Below, in pieces: positions 34,923 through 43,168 of a stretch of 64,000 nucleotides of DNA. The stretch spans positions 124,001 through 188,000 of the forward strand of contig DATHMH010000043.1 in the NCBI GenBank assembly GCA_035487295.1, given 5' to 3'. The position numbers and the translations under genes were made by a program. The notes beneath the pieces are model-generated. The model had not been told where the DNA came from, did no database searches, and saw only the letters and a list, made by a program, of their open reading frames with translations. Position 1 is the first letter of the stretch. The number at the start of each line of letters is the position of its first letter. This DNA is from QIAW01 sp035487295. GTDB lineage: Bacteria; Acidobacteriota; Terriglobia; Terriglobales; Acidobacteriaceae.

Positions 34923-36230
34923 ATGCGCCCTCCGCGCAGATGGTTCCGGGTCTTCACTCTTTGCCTCTTGCTTTTGGCAGTTGGCTGTTCTGCATTCTCG
35001 CAGGTTGCTCAAGCTCCTCAACAAGAGCCGGATCTAACCAGGAAAATCGATCTGCCCATACAACAGTGGCTCTCCGAGGGGGGACGGACCGAGATTCCCT
35101 GGAGGGTTTCCGTCAGCAGGCCCTTGCTGACGTTTCAGTTGAAAAACCTGGTCAGGGTTATGGCTGAAATCGATGCCAATGTTTTACAGAGGCAAAGCAT
35201 TCAGCACGATCTCCATTTCATCGTCAAAGTGGCGCCCGAACACGGCGAATGGGCTGATAGAGAAAGCTACAGCCATATTCGCATTGACAAGAGGCTTGAC
35301 TCGCATGGTGAATTGCAGATGCTGGCAGATTTTTATGCGCAGCCCGGGGCTTACATCGTCGCCATCATTGCCTACGACGCGACTACAGGGCAAAGAAATC
35401 TTTCTTTCGGCCGCGTCCAGGTGGAGGGCTCCGGACGAGACCGATTTTCAGAGTTTCTTAGCGGGCTGCCCAAAATTGAGTTTCTGCCCCCGCCTGACAA
35501 CACTGCGCCCCTGGGAGACGAGCAGGTCTTGCTGCCTCTGAGGACGCAACGCTCGATCCAGCTCGATTTGATTGTTGATCTCAGCACCCAGGAAGAAATA
35601 GAAGGAGATTCTCGCTTTTATCCCTACCCTGGGCCCGCAGGCAGCGACAGCAGGGCTTCGCGAAGCAGCAAAATGGCGGCGGCAGAAACTAATGAACAGG
35701 CTCTGCTGCTGCAGATTGCCAGCATGTTGGCGGCCATTGACCTTCAACCGGGCTGCACGCAGGTGAGCGCGCTCGACGCGCTCCGCCGCCGCACGGTGCT
35801 TCCTCCGACCGTGGCGAACCAGGTGGATTGGCTGAATTTGAGGCATGCAATTCTTTCGCCCGATAAAGCCATGGTGAGCGTCGCAGACCTGAAAGGCAAG
35901 CGGGAAACTGCCAGGTTTTTCGCCGAACAGGTTGAGCAACGAATGGCGCAACCGCCGGCATGCAAGCTGAGTTCTGCAAATCCGCTGCATGTGGTTGCCA
36001 TCGTCTCGCGTGGAATTAACTTTCCTTCCGGGAGCGAGAAGCCCCGAATCCCGCCCGGATGCAACTGCAAATTTTTTTATCTCCAGGAAACCGGCCGGTT
36101 CATTGGCGGTGGCGACGATCTGAAAAGCATGCTCAAACCACTCTCCCCCACCCTGCTGCAGTTCAGCGATCCGGAGAACTTTCGCGAAAAATTTCTCGAA
36201 TTCACCCAGACGGTTGCCAGGCTGCCGTAG
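34923..36230 (+). CDS. Exported protein of unknown function
   Basis: A 435-residue protein. Residues 1-29 are an export signal (FRVFTLCLLLLAVGCSAFSQ); the Cys at about 22 could be a lipidation site. The middle has beta strands with QAPQQEPDLTRKIDLPIQQW and LQMLADFYAQPGAYIVAIIAYDATTGQRNLSFGRVQV. The C-terminal part has IVSRGINFPSGSEKPRIPPGCNCKFFYLQ and GGGDDLKSMLKPLSPTLLQF. That order resembles the VWA-like proteins of Acidobacteriota but lacks a clear MIDAS DxSxS motif. It is divergent from the lactonase-like gene. Function is unknown. Confidence 0.75.
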   Translation: MRPPRRWFRVFTLCLLLLAVGCSAFSQVAQAPQQEPDLTRKIDLPIQQWLSEGGRTEIPWRVSVSRPLLTFQLKNLVRVMAEIDANVLQRQSIQHDLHFIVKVAPEHGEWADRESYSHIRIDKRLDSHGELQMLADFYAQPGAYIVAIIAYDATTGQRNLSFGRVQVEGSGRDRFSEFLSGLPKIEFLPPPDNTAPLGDEQVLLPLRTQRSIQLDLIVDLSTQEEIEGDSRFYPYPGPAGSDSRASRSSKMAAAETNEQALLLQIASMLAAIDLQPGCTQVSALDALRRRTVLPPTVANQVDWLNLRHAILSPDKAMVSVADLKGKRETARFFAEQVEQRMAQPPACKLSSANPLHVVAIVSRGINFPSGSEKPRIPPGCNCKFFYLQETGRFIGGGDDLKSMLKPLSPTLLQFSDPENFREKFLEFTQTVARLP

Positions 36231-36287
36231 CTCTCCAGCAGGTTGCTGAAAAAGGCCCTGCGTGGGGCAGGCAGACTTGTTTTAAGA

Positions 36288-36312
36288 CACGATCCCGCTC
36301 AGCGGGATCGTG
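36288..36312. repeat. Perfect 25-base palindrome
   Basis: CACGATCCCGCT, one centre base, then AGCGGGATCGTG. It lies 57 bases after a plus-strand gene. There is no T run, so it is more like an extragenic palindrome or mRNA end stabiliser than a standard terminator. Confidence 0.6.
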
Positions 36313-36429
36313 CCGTTAAGTCGCTGGAAAATAACGATTCCTTGCGGCCGCAGGCATGCGCGTAGGCCGTCACTGCAATGCGGCCGTCGGTATTTTAGGA
36401 TGGCTGTTTATCTGGATTTCCGCGGTCGA

Positions 36430-36590
36430 TCATGTCATACTCATAGATGAGCCGTAGTCCATGGTTCAGGGCTGCCAGTGCGCCCAAGAAAGCCCGTCGG
36501 CGGCGCCCGCATGGATTTCCGCCAGGTATTGACTTAAGTTCGCTCCCTCCTGAGCCTCGAGCGCCGGGTTGTTTTCCGGCGCTCTTTTTT
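36430..36590 (+). ncRNA. Candidate structured non-coding RNA
   Basis: This stretch holds no convincing gene but folds well. A closing helix pairs GGTTCAGG (36463-36470) with CCTGAGCC (36549-36556, one G-T pair). Inside it are GGGCtGCcaguGCGCCC (36469-36485) and a second hairpin GGCGG/CCGCC (about 36499-36523). An intrinsic terminator follows at once: GAGCGCCGG/CCGGCGCTC with six T (36559-36590). The 5' end is a guess, based on the TGTCATACT sequence at 36434-36442 as a weak -10. The next gene on the right runs toward it, so this is not a leader. 6S-like or an acidobacterial orphan RNA class are possibilities. Confidence 0.5.
36559..36590 (+). terminator. Strong intrinsic terminator
   Basis: GAGCGCCGG at 36559-36567 pairs perfectly with CCGGCGCTC at 36576-36584 around an 8-base loop, followed by TTTTTT. 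It ends the candidate RNA and faces the end of the minus-strand trans-sulfuration gene. Confidence 0.88.
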
Positions 36591-36738
36591 AAATTCTTAG
36601 GCTTCCATTCTGATTGGAGCTGTCTCGAGCCCTCCTGAGCTTGTCAAAGGGGACCCCAAAAAATATTTTGATTGCCCATGCCGATGGCAAGGCATTGCCT
36701 GAAGAATCCTGCTGAAATACTTTGAAGCTGCTTTCTCC

Positions 36739-37863
36739 TCACACTTTTCCCAACGCCTTGTCCAGATCGGCAATCAGGTCGTCCACATGCTCGATGCCGG
36801 CAGAAAGCCGCAACAGGTTCTCCGGCGTGCCGAAGTTCGGCGGCTCGACCGAGGCGCGATGCTCAATGGTGCTTTCCGTCCCTCCCAGGCTGCTGGCCCG
36901 CCGGATAAGACCAAGCCCCTGAGTGGCGCGCAGGGCCTGCTCGCGGCCTCCGCGGACCAGAAAGGAAAGCAGGCCGCCGAATTGCTTCATCTGTTTTTTG
37001 GCGATGTCGTGGCCGGGGTGCGTCTCGAGTCCGGGATAAAGAGATTTTTCTACCGCGCGATGCGTTGCCAAAAATTTGGCAATGGCAAGAGCATTTTCCG
37101 ATTGCGTGCGCACGCGCAGGCTCATGGTGCGAATGCCGCGATGCAAGAGCCAGCAATCGAAGGGCGAAGGCACCGCCCCGGCGACGGCCTGAATCATGCG
37201 GATCTTCTGGAAGAAGGCATCTTCCTCGCGGCTCACAATGGCCCCGCCCAGCACATCGCTGTGTCCGCAGAGATATTTGGTTGTGGAATGCATCACCACG
37301 TCGGCGCCCAGGTCAAAGCAGCGCTGCAGGATGGGCGTCCCCACGGTGTTGTCGCAAACCAGCCGCGCGCCCGCGGAATGGGCCAGCCTGGCCACTTCAG
37401 CAATGTCGCTCACCCGCATCTTCGGATTCGAAGGCGTTTCCAGCCAGATGAGTTTAGTAGTCGGCCTGATCTCGCCGCTCACCGCAGCCAGGTCGCTGGT
37501 ATTGACCAAGCTGCATTCCAACCCCCAGGGCTTCATTACTTCCTGCAGCAGTTTGGTGGTTCCATAAAAGCCTTCCGTAGCAATCACATGGTCGCCCGGC
37601 GCCAGCGCCTGAAATACGGCAAGCGTCGCCGCCGAGCCGGAGGCAAAGGCTGCCGCCGCTTTGCCGCCTTCCAACTCGACCAGCGCCTGCTCCAGCGCCC
37701 GCCGATTGGGATTGGAGGCGCGCGTATAGACGTACCCATGCTTATAACTGCCGTCTTCAGCGCGTTCGAAGATAGTAGAGAGGCTGATCGCAGGAACGAT
37801 AGGCTCGTTTTCGTTCGGGTTCAGGCTGTGGCCGGCGTGTACAGTCAAGGTCTCAATCTTCAT
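36739..37863 (-). CDS. Cystathionine gamma-synthase/lyase family PLP enzyme
   Basis: A 374-residue pyridoxal-phosphate enzyme of trans-sulfuration. Signatures are YTRASNPNRRALEQALVELEGGKAAAAFASG, the Tyr-Gly cofactor stack region EGFYGTTKLL, ETPSNPKMRVSDI, CDNTVGTPIL and the Schiff-base lysine in HSTTKYLCGHSDVLGG. The C-terminal SSLGGTESTIEHRAS is typical. It makes or breaks cystathionine or acts on O-acyl-homoserine; sequence alone does not say which. The start is ATG 37863, with GGAAG six bases upstream; GTG 37875 is alternative. The cysteine dioxygenase at 42464 is in the same general pathway but not adjacent. Confidence 0.93.
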   Translation of the reverse strand: MKIETLTVHAGHSLNPNENEPIVPAISLSTIFERAEDGSYKHGYVYTRASNPNRRALEQALVELEGGKAAAAFASGSAATLAVFQALAPGDHVIATEGFYGTTKLLQEVMKPWGLECSLVNTSDLAAVSGEIRPTTKLIWLETPSNPKMRVSDIAEVARLAHSAGARLVCDNTVGTPILQRCFDLGADVVMHSTTKYLCGHSDVLGGAIVSREEDAFFQKIRMIQAVAGAVPSPFDCWLLHRGIRTMSLRVRTQSENALAIAKFLATHRAVEKSLYPGLETHPGHDIAKKQMKQFGGLLSFLVRGGREQALRATQGLGLIRRASSLGGTESTIEHRASVEPPNFGTPENLLRLSAGIEHVDDLIADLDKALGKV

Positions 37864-37919
37864 GGTAGCTTCCACAAGCTACTAACCTACAGGAGGGCTT
37901 GGTTCGTGGCAATTCATTG

Positions 37920-38000
37920 GAAGTTCGATTTACGATTTTCGATTTAAGAAGGACATGAACCATGCCTGCCTTTCAAATCGTCAATCGTAAATCGAACTTC
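37920..38000. repeat. 81-bp element with long inverted arms
   Basis: The 18-base arms 37920-37937 and 37983-38000 are perfectly complementary (GAAGTTCGATTTACGATT). After a two-base mismatch the pairing goes on with CGATTT (37940-37945) and AAATCG (37975-37980). The loop is 29 bases. It lies in the divergent gap between two genes and resembles a small non-autonomous palindromic element. Confidence 0.7.
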
Positions 38001-38067
38001 GTCAATTCCCGATACAACCACATCTCTGCGGCACGCTTCCATTCTAAGAAGCTGAAGAGGTAATTCC

Positions 38068-38451
38068 ATGTTCTCTAAATCATTCAAGTTCGCCGGTCTC
38101 ATCTTGCTTGTAGCCACTGCATTGTTCACCGTCACTTGTAGCCAGCAAAAGGCCGACGACCCCCGCGACCAGCTACGCAAAGGCGCGGCCACAGCCACCG
38201 AAGAGATCAAGAAAGACAGCACCGCCATAGCGCAGGGCGTGAAAGAAGGCTGGAACCGCGACAAGAAGAACCTGGTGAACATCAATTCCGCCGGCAAAAC
38301 CGAGCTTCTGAACCTTCCTGGCGTTACGCAACGCAATGCGGACGCCATCATAAAAGCCCGGCCCTACCAGGACACACACGATCTGGTAACCAAAGGTATT
38401 CTGTCGGAAAACGAATACGGGAGAATTGCGGACAGCATTAGTGTGAACTAG
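38068..38451 (+). CDS. ComEA-like helix-hairpin-helix lipoprotein
   Basis: A 127-residue protein. Residues 1-24 are an export signal with the lipobox-like FTVTC, so the mature protein is probably anchored to a membrane at the Cys. A charged helix follows (DDPRDQLRKGAATATEEIKKDSTAIAQ). Residues about 70-127 are a ComEA-type domain: VNINSAGKTELLNLPGVTQRNADAIIKARPYQDTHDLVTKGILSENEYGRIADSI. Such domains bind double-stranded DNA without sequence preference and, in the periplasm, help DNA uptake. No other competence gene is near. Confidence 0.85.
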   Translation: MFSKSFKFAGLILLVATALFTVTCSQQKADDPRDQLRKGAATATEEIKKDSTAIAQGVKEGWNRDKKNLVNINSAGKTELLNLPGVTQRNADAIIKARPYQDTHDLVTKGILSENEYGRIADSISVN

Positions 38452-38629
38452 CCGGCGCCGTAGATTGTGAAGATAGCGGCGTCTGTCGCCCAGCTTGCAA
38501 AGCGAGGCCGGGCGCCCGCCAACACTGTGGATAAGAACAAAAGCAGTTCAATTTAAGCTTCATGAGCTCGATTGTCGAGTATGGAAGCGTGATCTTTCGA
38601 TCAGTTCGGAGTTCGGGGAAAGCAGTTGT

Positions 38630-38696
38630 TTTTAAATGACCCAATGACCCGATGAATCAATGACACAATCCGCGCAAATCCGCGTGATCCGCGGTG
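38630..38696. repeat. Short-period repeats, AATGACCC and ATCCGCG types
   Basis: AATGACCCAATGACCCGATGAATCAATGAC-like units are followed by AATCCGCGCA, AATCCGCGTG and ATCCGCGG (38667-38696). The ATCCGCG block recurs at 51051-51076. It lies just after the end of the GH13 gene. Confidence 0.6.
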
Positions 38697-38705
38697 GGCT
38701 TTTCT

Positions 38706-41700
38706 TTACTTCGATTTCTCGCTCGTGATCGCCTGCTCCAGGGTCTCCACGCGATAGCCGGCGTCTTCGGCGGCGAGCATGCGGACTTTGATCTGCTTCT
38801 GCACAGAGATCAATTTTTCGACGTCCGGTGGTTGGATCGCGGCGATCTCCAGCAGGGTGCGCAGGTTCATCCACCATAGCAGGCGCTCGAACTGCTCTTT
38901 GACCAGGTAGCTCACATCTTCATATTTGTGGATGCCCACAACCCAGGCCACATCAGGATCGTGCAGCCAGTTGAAGGGTGCAATTGCCAGCGAGCTGTGC
39001 GCAAACGATGCGCGCAGCCGCGCGGCCGCCCGCCAGCGCTCGTCGTCCACCAGGCCGGCGGCGGCGAAGCCGGCTCCCAGCGGATCGCGCAGCCGCAGCG
39101 CGTCAAACAGTCTGGCTGAGGCGGATTCGTGTTCTGCGGGATTCTGCAGATGGCCAAGCGCGTCTACGGAGCACCAGGCTAGCATCGTGCTCCAAATGGC
39201 GATGGCCTGCGGGCGCTCGCTCTCGCCAACCGGCAGGACGGCGCGGGCCTCGGCAGGCCAGGGCGGAAGCTCGTCAGGGTCCTCGTCCTGGTCTTGCAGC
39301 GTCGCCAGCCGCAAAGCCGCGCCCAGTTGCTCAATAAAAACCTGCTCGGCGGCCTCCTGGTCTCCACTCCATTTTTCATCCGGCATCAGGCCGGCAGGTT
39401 TCCCCGAGCCGCTGGCAACATAGCGCCTGGTTTCGGCCAGGAACAATCCGGTACGATGCCGGGCGGTTTCGAGAACAGACAAAATCCGCGCCTTGTTTGC
39501 CGTGCTTTCGGGTTTGGCCACGCAATCGGCCAGCGCCTCAGCCAGCGCGGGATCAACCACGGCGCGCAGTGCATCGTGCACCGGCTTGAGCTGCAGCTCG
39601 CGCAGGGCGTCTTCCAGGCTGGCGACGCCGCGTCCGGCCAGCGTGTCGCACAGCAGCCCCCAGGGATGCGTGCCATCGTCGCGCAAATCGCGCCACTCCA
39701 GAAACACGTGGCACTGATACGCCTGCAGCTCAACACACAACCCGCGTTCGGCCAGGTCGCGGGCGCGCTGCAGGTAGGCCAGCCCGGTAAGCGCGTCGCG
39801 GTAGGTCACAAACATGGAAGGATCGTTGGAGAGCCGGAACGAATCGCCCAGCGTGCGCTGCCGCAGGCGATTGCCATGCGACTTTTCCGCATAGGCGCAG
39901 GAGACGCGGATCCAGCCGCGAGTCTGAGCGTAACGGTTGTGATAAACCACCAGCACGCGCTCATCGCCTTCGCGGTTGGAATAGGCAAAGACATTCTCGT
40001 TGACGTGGCCGTCGTCAGTATAAAAGTCATAGAGCAGGAATTCGTGTACTTCGGCGAAAAGATGGCGGCGATGTAGCAGGGGCATGATCTCGCGCTCGTG
40101 CCGCGCCACCAGCCAGGAATCGGGCTGCTCGTCGTAGTATGCGCGGCGGTATTCCATGCCATAGCGTTCGGTATATCCCTCAATCTGGCCGTGGCCGAAC
40201 ATCGGGAGCCCGGGTAGAGTCACCATCATGGTGCAGATGCCGAAGTATTTGTCGCCTTTCCCGAATTGGTCTACCGCGGTGCGCTCGTCGGGGTTATTCA
40301 TGAAATTGACGTAGCGTTTCAGTACCTCAGGATCAAAAGTCAGCGTGTTCTTGATCACGGTGCGATAGTTGGCGTTCTCTTCATCGCGCAGCATGTTCAT
40401 GAAGGCGCTGTTATAAACGCGGTGCATGCCCAGGGTGCGGACAAAGTAGCCCTCCATGAACCAGAAGGCCTCGGCCAGCAGCAGAGTATCGGGAACTTCG
40501 GCGGCGACGCGGTCTACAACCTCTCGCCAGAACTCCACCGGCATGGCGGCATCAAAAGCCGCTTTGGTGAGACCATGCTCGGCGCGCGAAGGGATGGCGC
40601 CGCCGCTTCCCGGTTCGGGAAACCACAGGCGCTGGTAATGGCGCTTGGCCAGTGTCATTGCGGCATCGAAGCGGATGATGGGAAACATCCGCGCCACGTG
40701 CAGAATGGTCTGGATCACCGCCTCGCGGACTTCCGGGTTCAGGTAGTTCAACTGCGCCGTATCGTTCCAGGGAAAGCTGGTGCCGTCGTTGCCGTGGTAG
40801 ATGTAGCGCGTGTCGCCCGTCCAGCGGTCGCGGCGCTGAAAGACCACGGCGGCGTCGGTGCGATTGAAGTAGTGGTCGTCAATCTTGATCTCCACGCGTC
40901 CATCGCTCGACAGGTCAGGCCCATGAAAGCTGTAGGAAGGATAGGGGCTATAGGGCAGCGATAAAAACCAATCCGGATGCTCGATCACCCAGCGCGAATC
41001 AATGCCCATATGATTGGGCACCATGTCGCTGGCCAGGCGTATACCGCGCGCGCCGGCGCGATTGCGCAAGTTGATGTAGGCCGCTTCGCCCCCCAGGTCT
41101 TCGGCAATGGCGTAGTCGCGCAACGAATACGCTGAAGCCACCGCCTCGGCGTTGCCGCAGAGCTGCTTGATGCGCTGCGAAGCCCGGCTGCGCTCCCAGA
41201 CTCCGATGAGCCATAGGCCGTTGAATCCGCGGCGGGCCAGCAGGTCGAGCTCTTCATCGGGAATCTGGTCCAGCTTATGCACGTTGCGCTGGTAGGCTTT
41301 GGAAATCTGGTCCAGCCAGACATAAGCGCTCTTGGCCATCATCACCGTGCGCGGCATCCAGTGCTGGTCTGGACTGAAGCGTTCATATTCATATTCGGCG
41401 CCTCGAAACTGCAGGATCGCCGCCGCGCTGGAATCGCCCGTGGTCAATCCGCCGCCGAAGTGGTGATGGTCGGCAGGATGGAAGCGCATCCAGATCGCCA
41501 TCTCTTCTTCTTTCAGCACATCGAGGGCGATCAGCATTTTCTGCATAAAGTCGCCCAGCAGATCGGCCCACGTATCGCGGATATAGGCCAACTGCCCTTC
41601 CAGGGAATCGGGCGAGGCCAGCGCCGGCGCACGCAGCATATCCACTAGGTTCTGGTTCTCCGGCCCAAAGCGCGGGCGGGTCTCAAAATAATCGCGCAGC

Positions 41701-42263
41701 GCCGCCGCAATTCGCGGATACGCGCTCTTTGCGCCCAGTTCTTTGTCGTCGAACAGTTCCTTGAATTTTTTGAACGCCGGATTCGCGTTGGCCAGCCACA
41801 GCATCATCAGCTCTTCCAGCGCCACCGCGCGATGGGATACGCCCGCGGTGGAAGCAGCCAGCCACTCGGCCGCCTTTTGTTGGCCGCGATAAACGCTGGC
41901 GACGGGAAAATGCTCAGCAAAGGCCAGCAGCGTCTTCTCCAGTGGTTCCTCGCCAAGCCGCGCGCCGAACCAGGCCAACGCATCCACCATGGCCTTGGGA
42001 TCGCGTTGCTGGCGGTAAAGAGCAGCGACGGCATGCAGCGCTTCATCAATCAGGCCCATGGCGTTCAGCGCTCCCGGATGAACCGCACGCTCAGGGTGGC
42101 GCTCAACATCCCGCGCCAGGTTCATGCGATGAGCAAACTCGCGGCTCGCCTTCAGGTTGGCGAAGACCACGTTGCCGGTCAGCGTGAACAGAACGTCGTC
42201 AAACTGGTACTGCTCACGCGCCGCGCGCGAAACATGAAATTCGAAGCTGAGGCTGTTTTCCAT
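38706..42263 (-). CDS. Very large GH13 alpha-amylase-family enzyme
   Basis: A 1185-residue cytoplasmic-looking protein. The GH13 barrel runs about residues 330-780. Conserved regions are DMVPNHMGI (region I), IIRFDAAMTLAKRH with nucleophile Asp533, LLLAEAFWFME with acid/base Glu598, and FMNNPDERT with Asp659, so the catalytic triad is intact. It is flanked by about 330 N-terminal and 400 C-terminal residues that match no domain I know. GH13 enzymes hydrolyse or transfer alpha-glucosyl units; the length suggests a specialised glycogen- or trehalose-linked role. No signal peptide. The ribosome binding site at ATG 42263 is weak. Confidence 0.9.
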   Translation of the reverse strand: MENSLSFEFHVSRAAREQYQFDDVLFTLTGNVVFANLKASREFAHRMNLARDVERHPERAVHPGALNAMGLIDEALHAVAALYRQQRDPKAMVDALAWFGARLGEEPLEKTLLAFAEHFPVASVYRGQQKAAEWLAASTAGVSHRAVALEELMMLWLANANPAFKKFKELFDDKELGAKSAYPRIAAALRDYFETRPRFGPENQNLVDMLRAPALASPDSLEGQLAYIRDTWADLLGDFMQKMLIALDVLKEEEMAIWMRFHPADHHHFGGGLTTGDSSAAAILQFRGAEYEYERFSPDQHWMPRTVMMAKSAYVWLDQISKAYQRNVHKLDQIPDEELDLLARRGFNGLWLIGVWERSRASQRIKQLCGNAEAVASAYSLRDYAIAEDLGGEAAYINLRNRAGARGIRLASDMVPNHMGIDSRWVIEHPDWFLSLPYSPYPSYSFHGPDLSSDGRVEIKIDDHYFNRTDAAVVFQRRDRWTGDTRYIYHGNDGTSFPWNDTAQLNYLNPEVREAVIQTILHVARMFPIIRFDAAMTLAKRHYQRLWFPEPGSGGAIPSRAEHGLTKAAFDAAMPVEFWREVVDRVAAEVPDTLLLAEAFWFMEGYFVRTLGMHRVYNSAFMNMLRDEENANYRTVIKNTLTFDPEVLKRYVNFMNNPDERTAVDQFGKGDKYFGICTMMVTLPGLPMFGHGQIEGYTERYGMEYRRAYYDEQPDSWLVARHEREIMPLLHRRHLFAEVHEFLLYDFYTDDGHVNENVFAYSNREGDERVLVVYHNRYAQTRGWIRVSCAYAEKSHGNRLRQRTLGDSFRLSNDPSMFVTYRDALTGLAYLQRARDLAERGLCVELQAYQCHVFLEWRDLRDDGTHPWGLLCDTLAGRGVASLEDALRELQLKPVHDALRAVVDPALAEALADCVAKPESTANKARILSVLETARHRTGLFLAETRRYVASGSGKPAGLMPDEKWSGDQEAAEQVFIEQLGAALRLATLQDQDEDPDELPPWPAEARAVLPVGESERPQAIAIWSTMLAWCSVDALGHLQNPAEHESASARLFDALRLRDPLGAGFAAAGLVDDERWRAAARLRASFAHSSLAIAPFNWLHDPDVAWVVGIHKYEDVSYLVKEQFERLLWWMNLRTLLEIAAIQPPDVEKLISVQKQIKVRMLAAEDAGYRVETLEQAITSEKSK

Positions 42264-42306
42264 CTGCTAGCTAATATTACCAATCTATCGCTGTTTTAGA
42301 TTCCGT

Positions 42307-42504
42307 TTAGACGGCGCAGGCCTGCTGCAGCTGAGCGCCGGACCGTTTTAGAATTGCTTCTGGGCCGCCTGGGTCTATGATGAGGACGCCACGGTCGCTG
42401 GCGGCCCAGAGCTGGATAATTTGCCCGGAAACATCATAGAGCCCGGCTTCGCGGGAAGGATCAATGAACAGCACACTGCCAATCCGCAATCTTGTGTCTA
42501 TCAA
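42307..42504 (-). CDS. Possible 65-residue protein upstream of the GH13 gene
   Basis: The minus-strand frame gives IGSVLFIDPSREAGLYDVSG, QIIQLWAASDRGVLIIDPGG and PEAILKRSGAQLQQACAV, which reads like a folded domain. It ends 43 bases before the GH13 gene on the same strand. The only start is TTG 42504 and it overlaps the start of the plus-strand dioxygenase gene by about 40 bases. It could be a chance frame. Confidence 0.3.
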   Translation of the reverse strand: MIDTRLRIGSVLFIDPSREAGLYDVSGQIIQLWAASDRGVLIIDPGGPEAILKRSGAQLQQACAV

Positions 42505-43051
42505 TGAGCTGGTTTCCGGCTTGCGTGAATTTCCCGCATCCAGCTTCGAAGAGACTCCCGAGATTCAGGCCTTCCTGCGCGAGCATCCCGTGGATCCCGC
42601 GACGATCGATCGCTTCCTGTGCTGGAACAAGCAGCGCTACACTCGCAATCTGGTCGCCAAGACTGAGCTTTTCGAGTTAGTCGCCATTTGCTGGGAGGTA
42701 GGACAGCAATCTTCCATTCATAATCACGATGAGCAGAACTGCTGGATGGCGGCAGCCAGCGGTCGTTTGCTCGTGCAAAACTATCGCACCTTGTTTGAAG
42801 ACATCCAGGCGGGCCGGTGCGACATTGAGCCCAGCGATTTGCTTGAAATGAGCTTCGGAAATCCGGTTGCGGTCAACCCACAGGAGCCGGTGCACAAAGT
42901 CTTCAATCCGCCGCAATTCGGGGAACGTGCCGTGAGCCTGCACGTCTACTCGCGCCCCTTCGACCATTGCGTGGTTTACTCGGAAGAACAGCATACCTGC
43001 GGCATAATCAAACTGGCGTACACCACCCAATTTGGCAAAGCTGTGTCGTAG
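42464..43051 (+). CDS. Cysteine dioxygenase type I
   Basis: This non-heme iron enzyme oxidises cysteine to cysteine sulfinic acid. The 195-residue cupin protein has IHNHDEQNCWM with His86 and His88 as iron ligands and Cys93 at the same spacing as the mammalian enzyme, where that Cys forms a crosslink to Tyr. The third ligand is the His in SLHVYSRPFDHCVVY. Bacterial family members with the Cys may be able to form the crosslink (inference). GGAAGGA lies six bases before ATG 42464. It is followed by a palindrome at 43065. Confidence 0.9.
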   Translation: MNSTLPIRNLVSINELVSGLREFPASSFEETPEIQAFLREHPVDPATIDRFLCWNKQRYTRNLVAKTELFELVAICWEVGQQSSIHNHDEQNCWMAAASGRLLVQNYRTLFEDIQAGRCDIEPSDLLEMSFGNPVAVNPQEPVHKVFNPPQFGERAVSLHVYSRPFDHCVVYSEEQHTCGIIKLAYTTQFGKAVS

Positions 43052-43064
43052 AAACTGTGCCGTA

Positions 43065-43086
43065 GAGACGTAGCTTGCCACGTCTC
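43065..43086. repeat. Near copy of the GAGACGTAGC palindrome
   Basis: GAGACGTAGC-TT-GCCACGTCTC, 14 bases after the dioxygenase gene. It differs from the perfect copy at 9123-9144 by one mismatched pair and the two centre bases. Confidence 0.6.
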
Positions 43087-43127
43087 CAAATTTTGCTTCC
43101 GTGAGTATTTCAGAACCAGCGATAGGG

Positions 43128-43163
43128 TGAGAAGCTCAAGGCTAAGAGCTAACGACTAAGAGC
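43128..43163. repeat. Short-period repeat, GCTAAGA type
   Basis: GAAGCTCAAGGCTAAGAGCTAACGACTAAGAGC-like units of about seven bases lie just outside the end of the DUF3106 gene. A similar stretch is at about 5370-5415. Confidence 0.45.
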
Positions 43164-43168
43164 TTCTT

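Noticed and set aside
36463..36590. A small protein on the minus strand (EAQEGANLSQYLAEIHAGAA...)
   Set aside because: The frame has no start codon and opens right after a stop; the RNA fold and terminator explain the sequence better.
36430..36590. A SAM or cobalamin riboswitch for the trans-sulfuration gene
   Set aside because: The gene is transcribed toward this site, so its leader lies at the other end near 37864, and I see no riboswitch core there or here.
36787..37947. A 386-codon plus-strand frame
   Set aside because: It is antisense to the PLP enzyme gene and has no recognisable domain.
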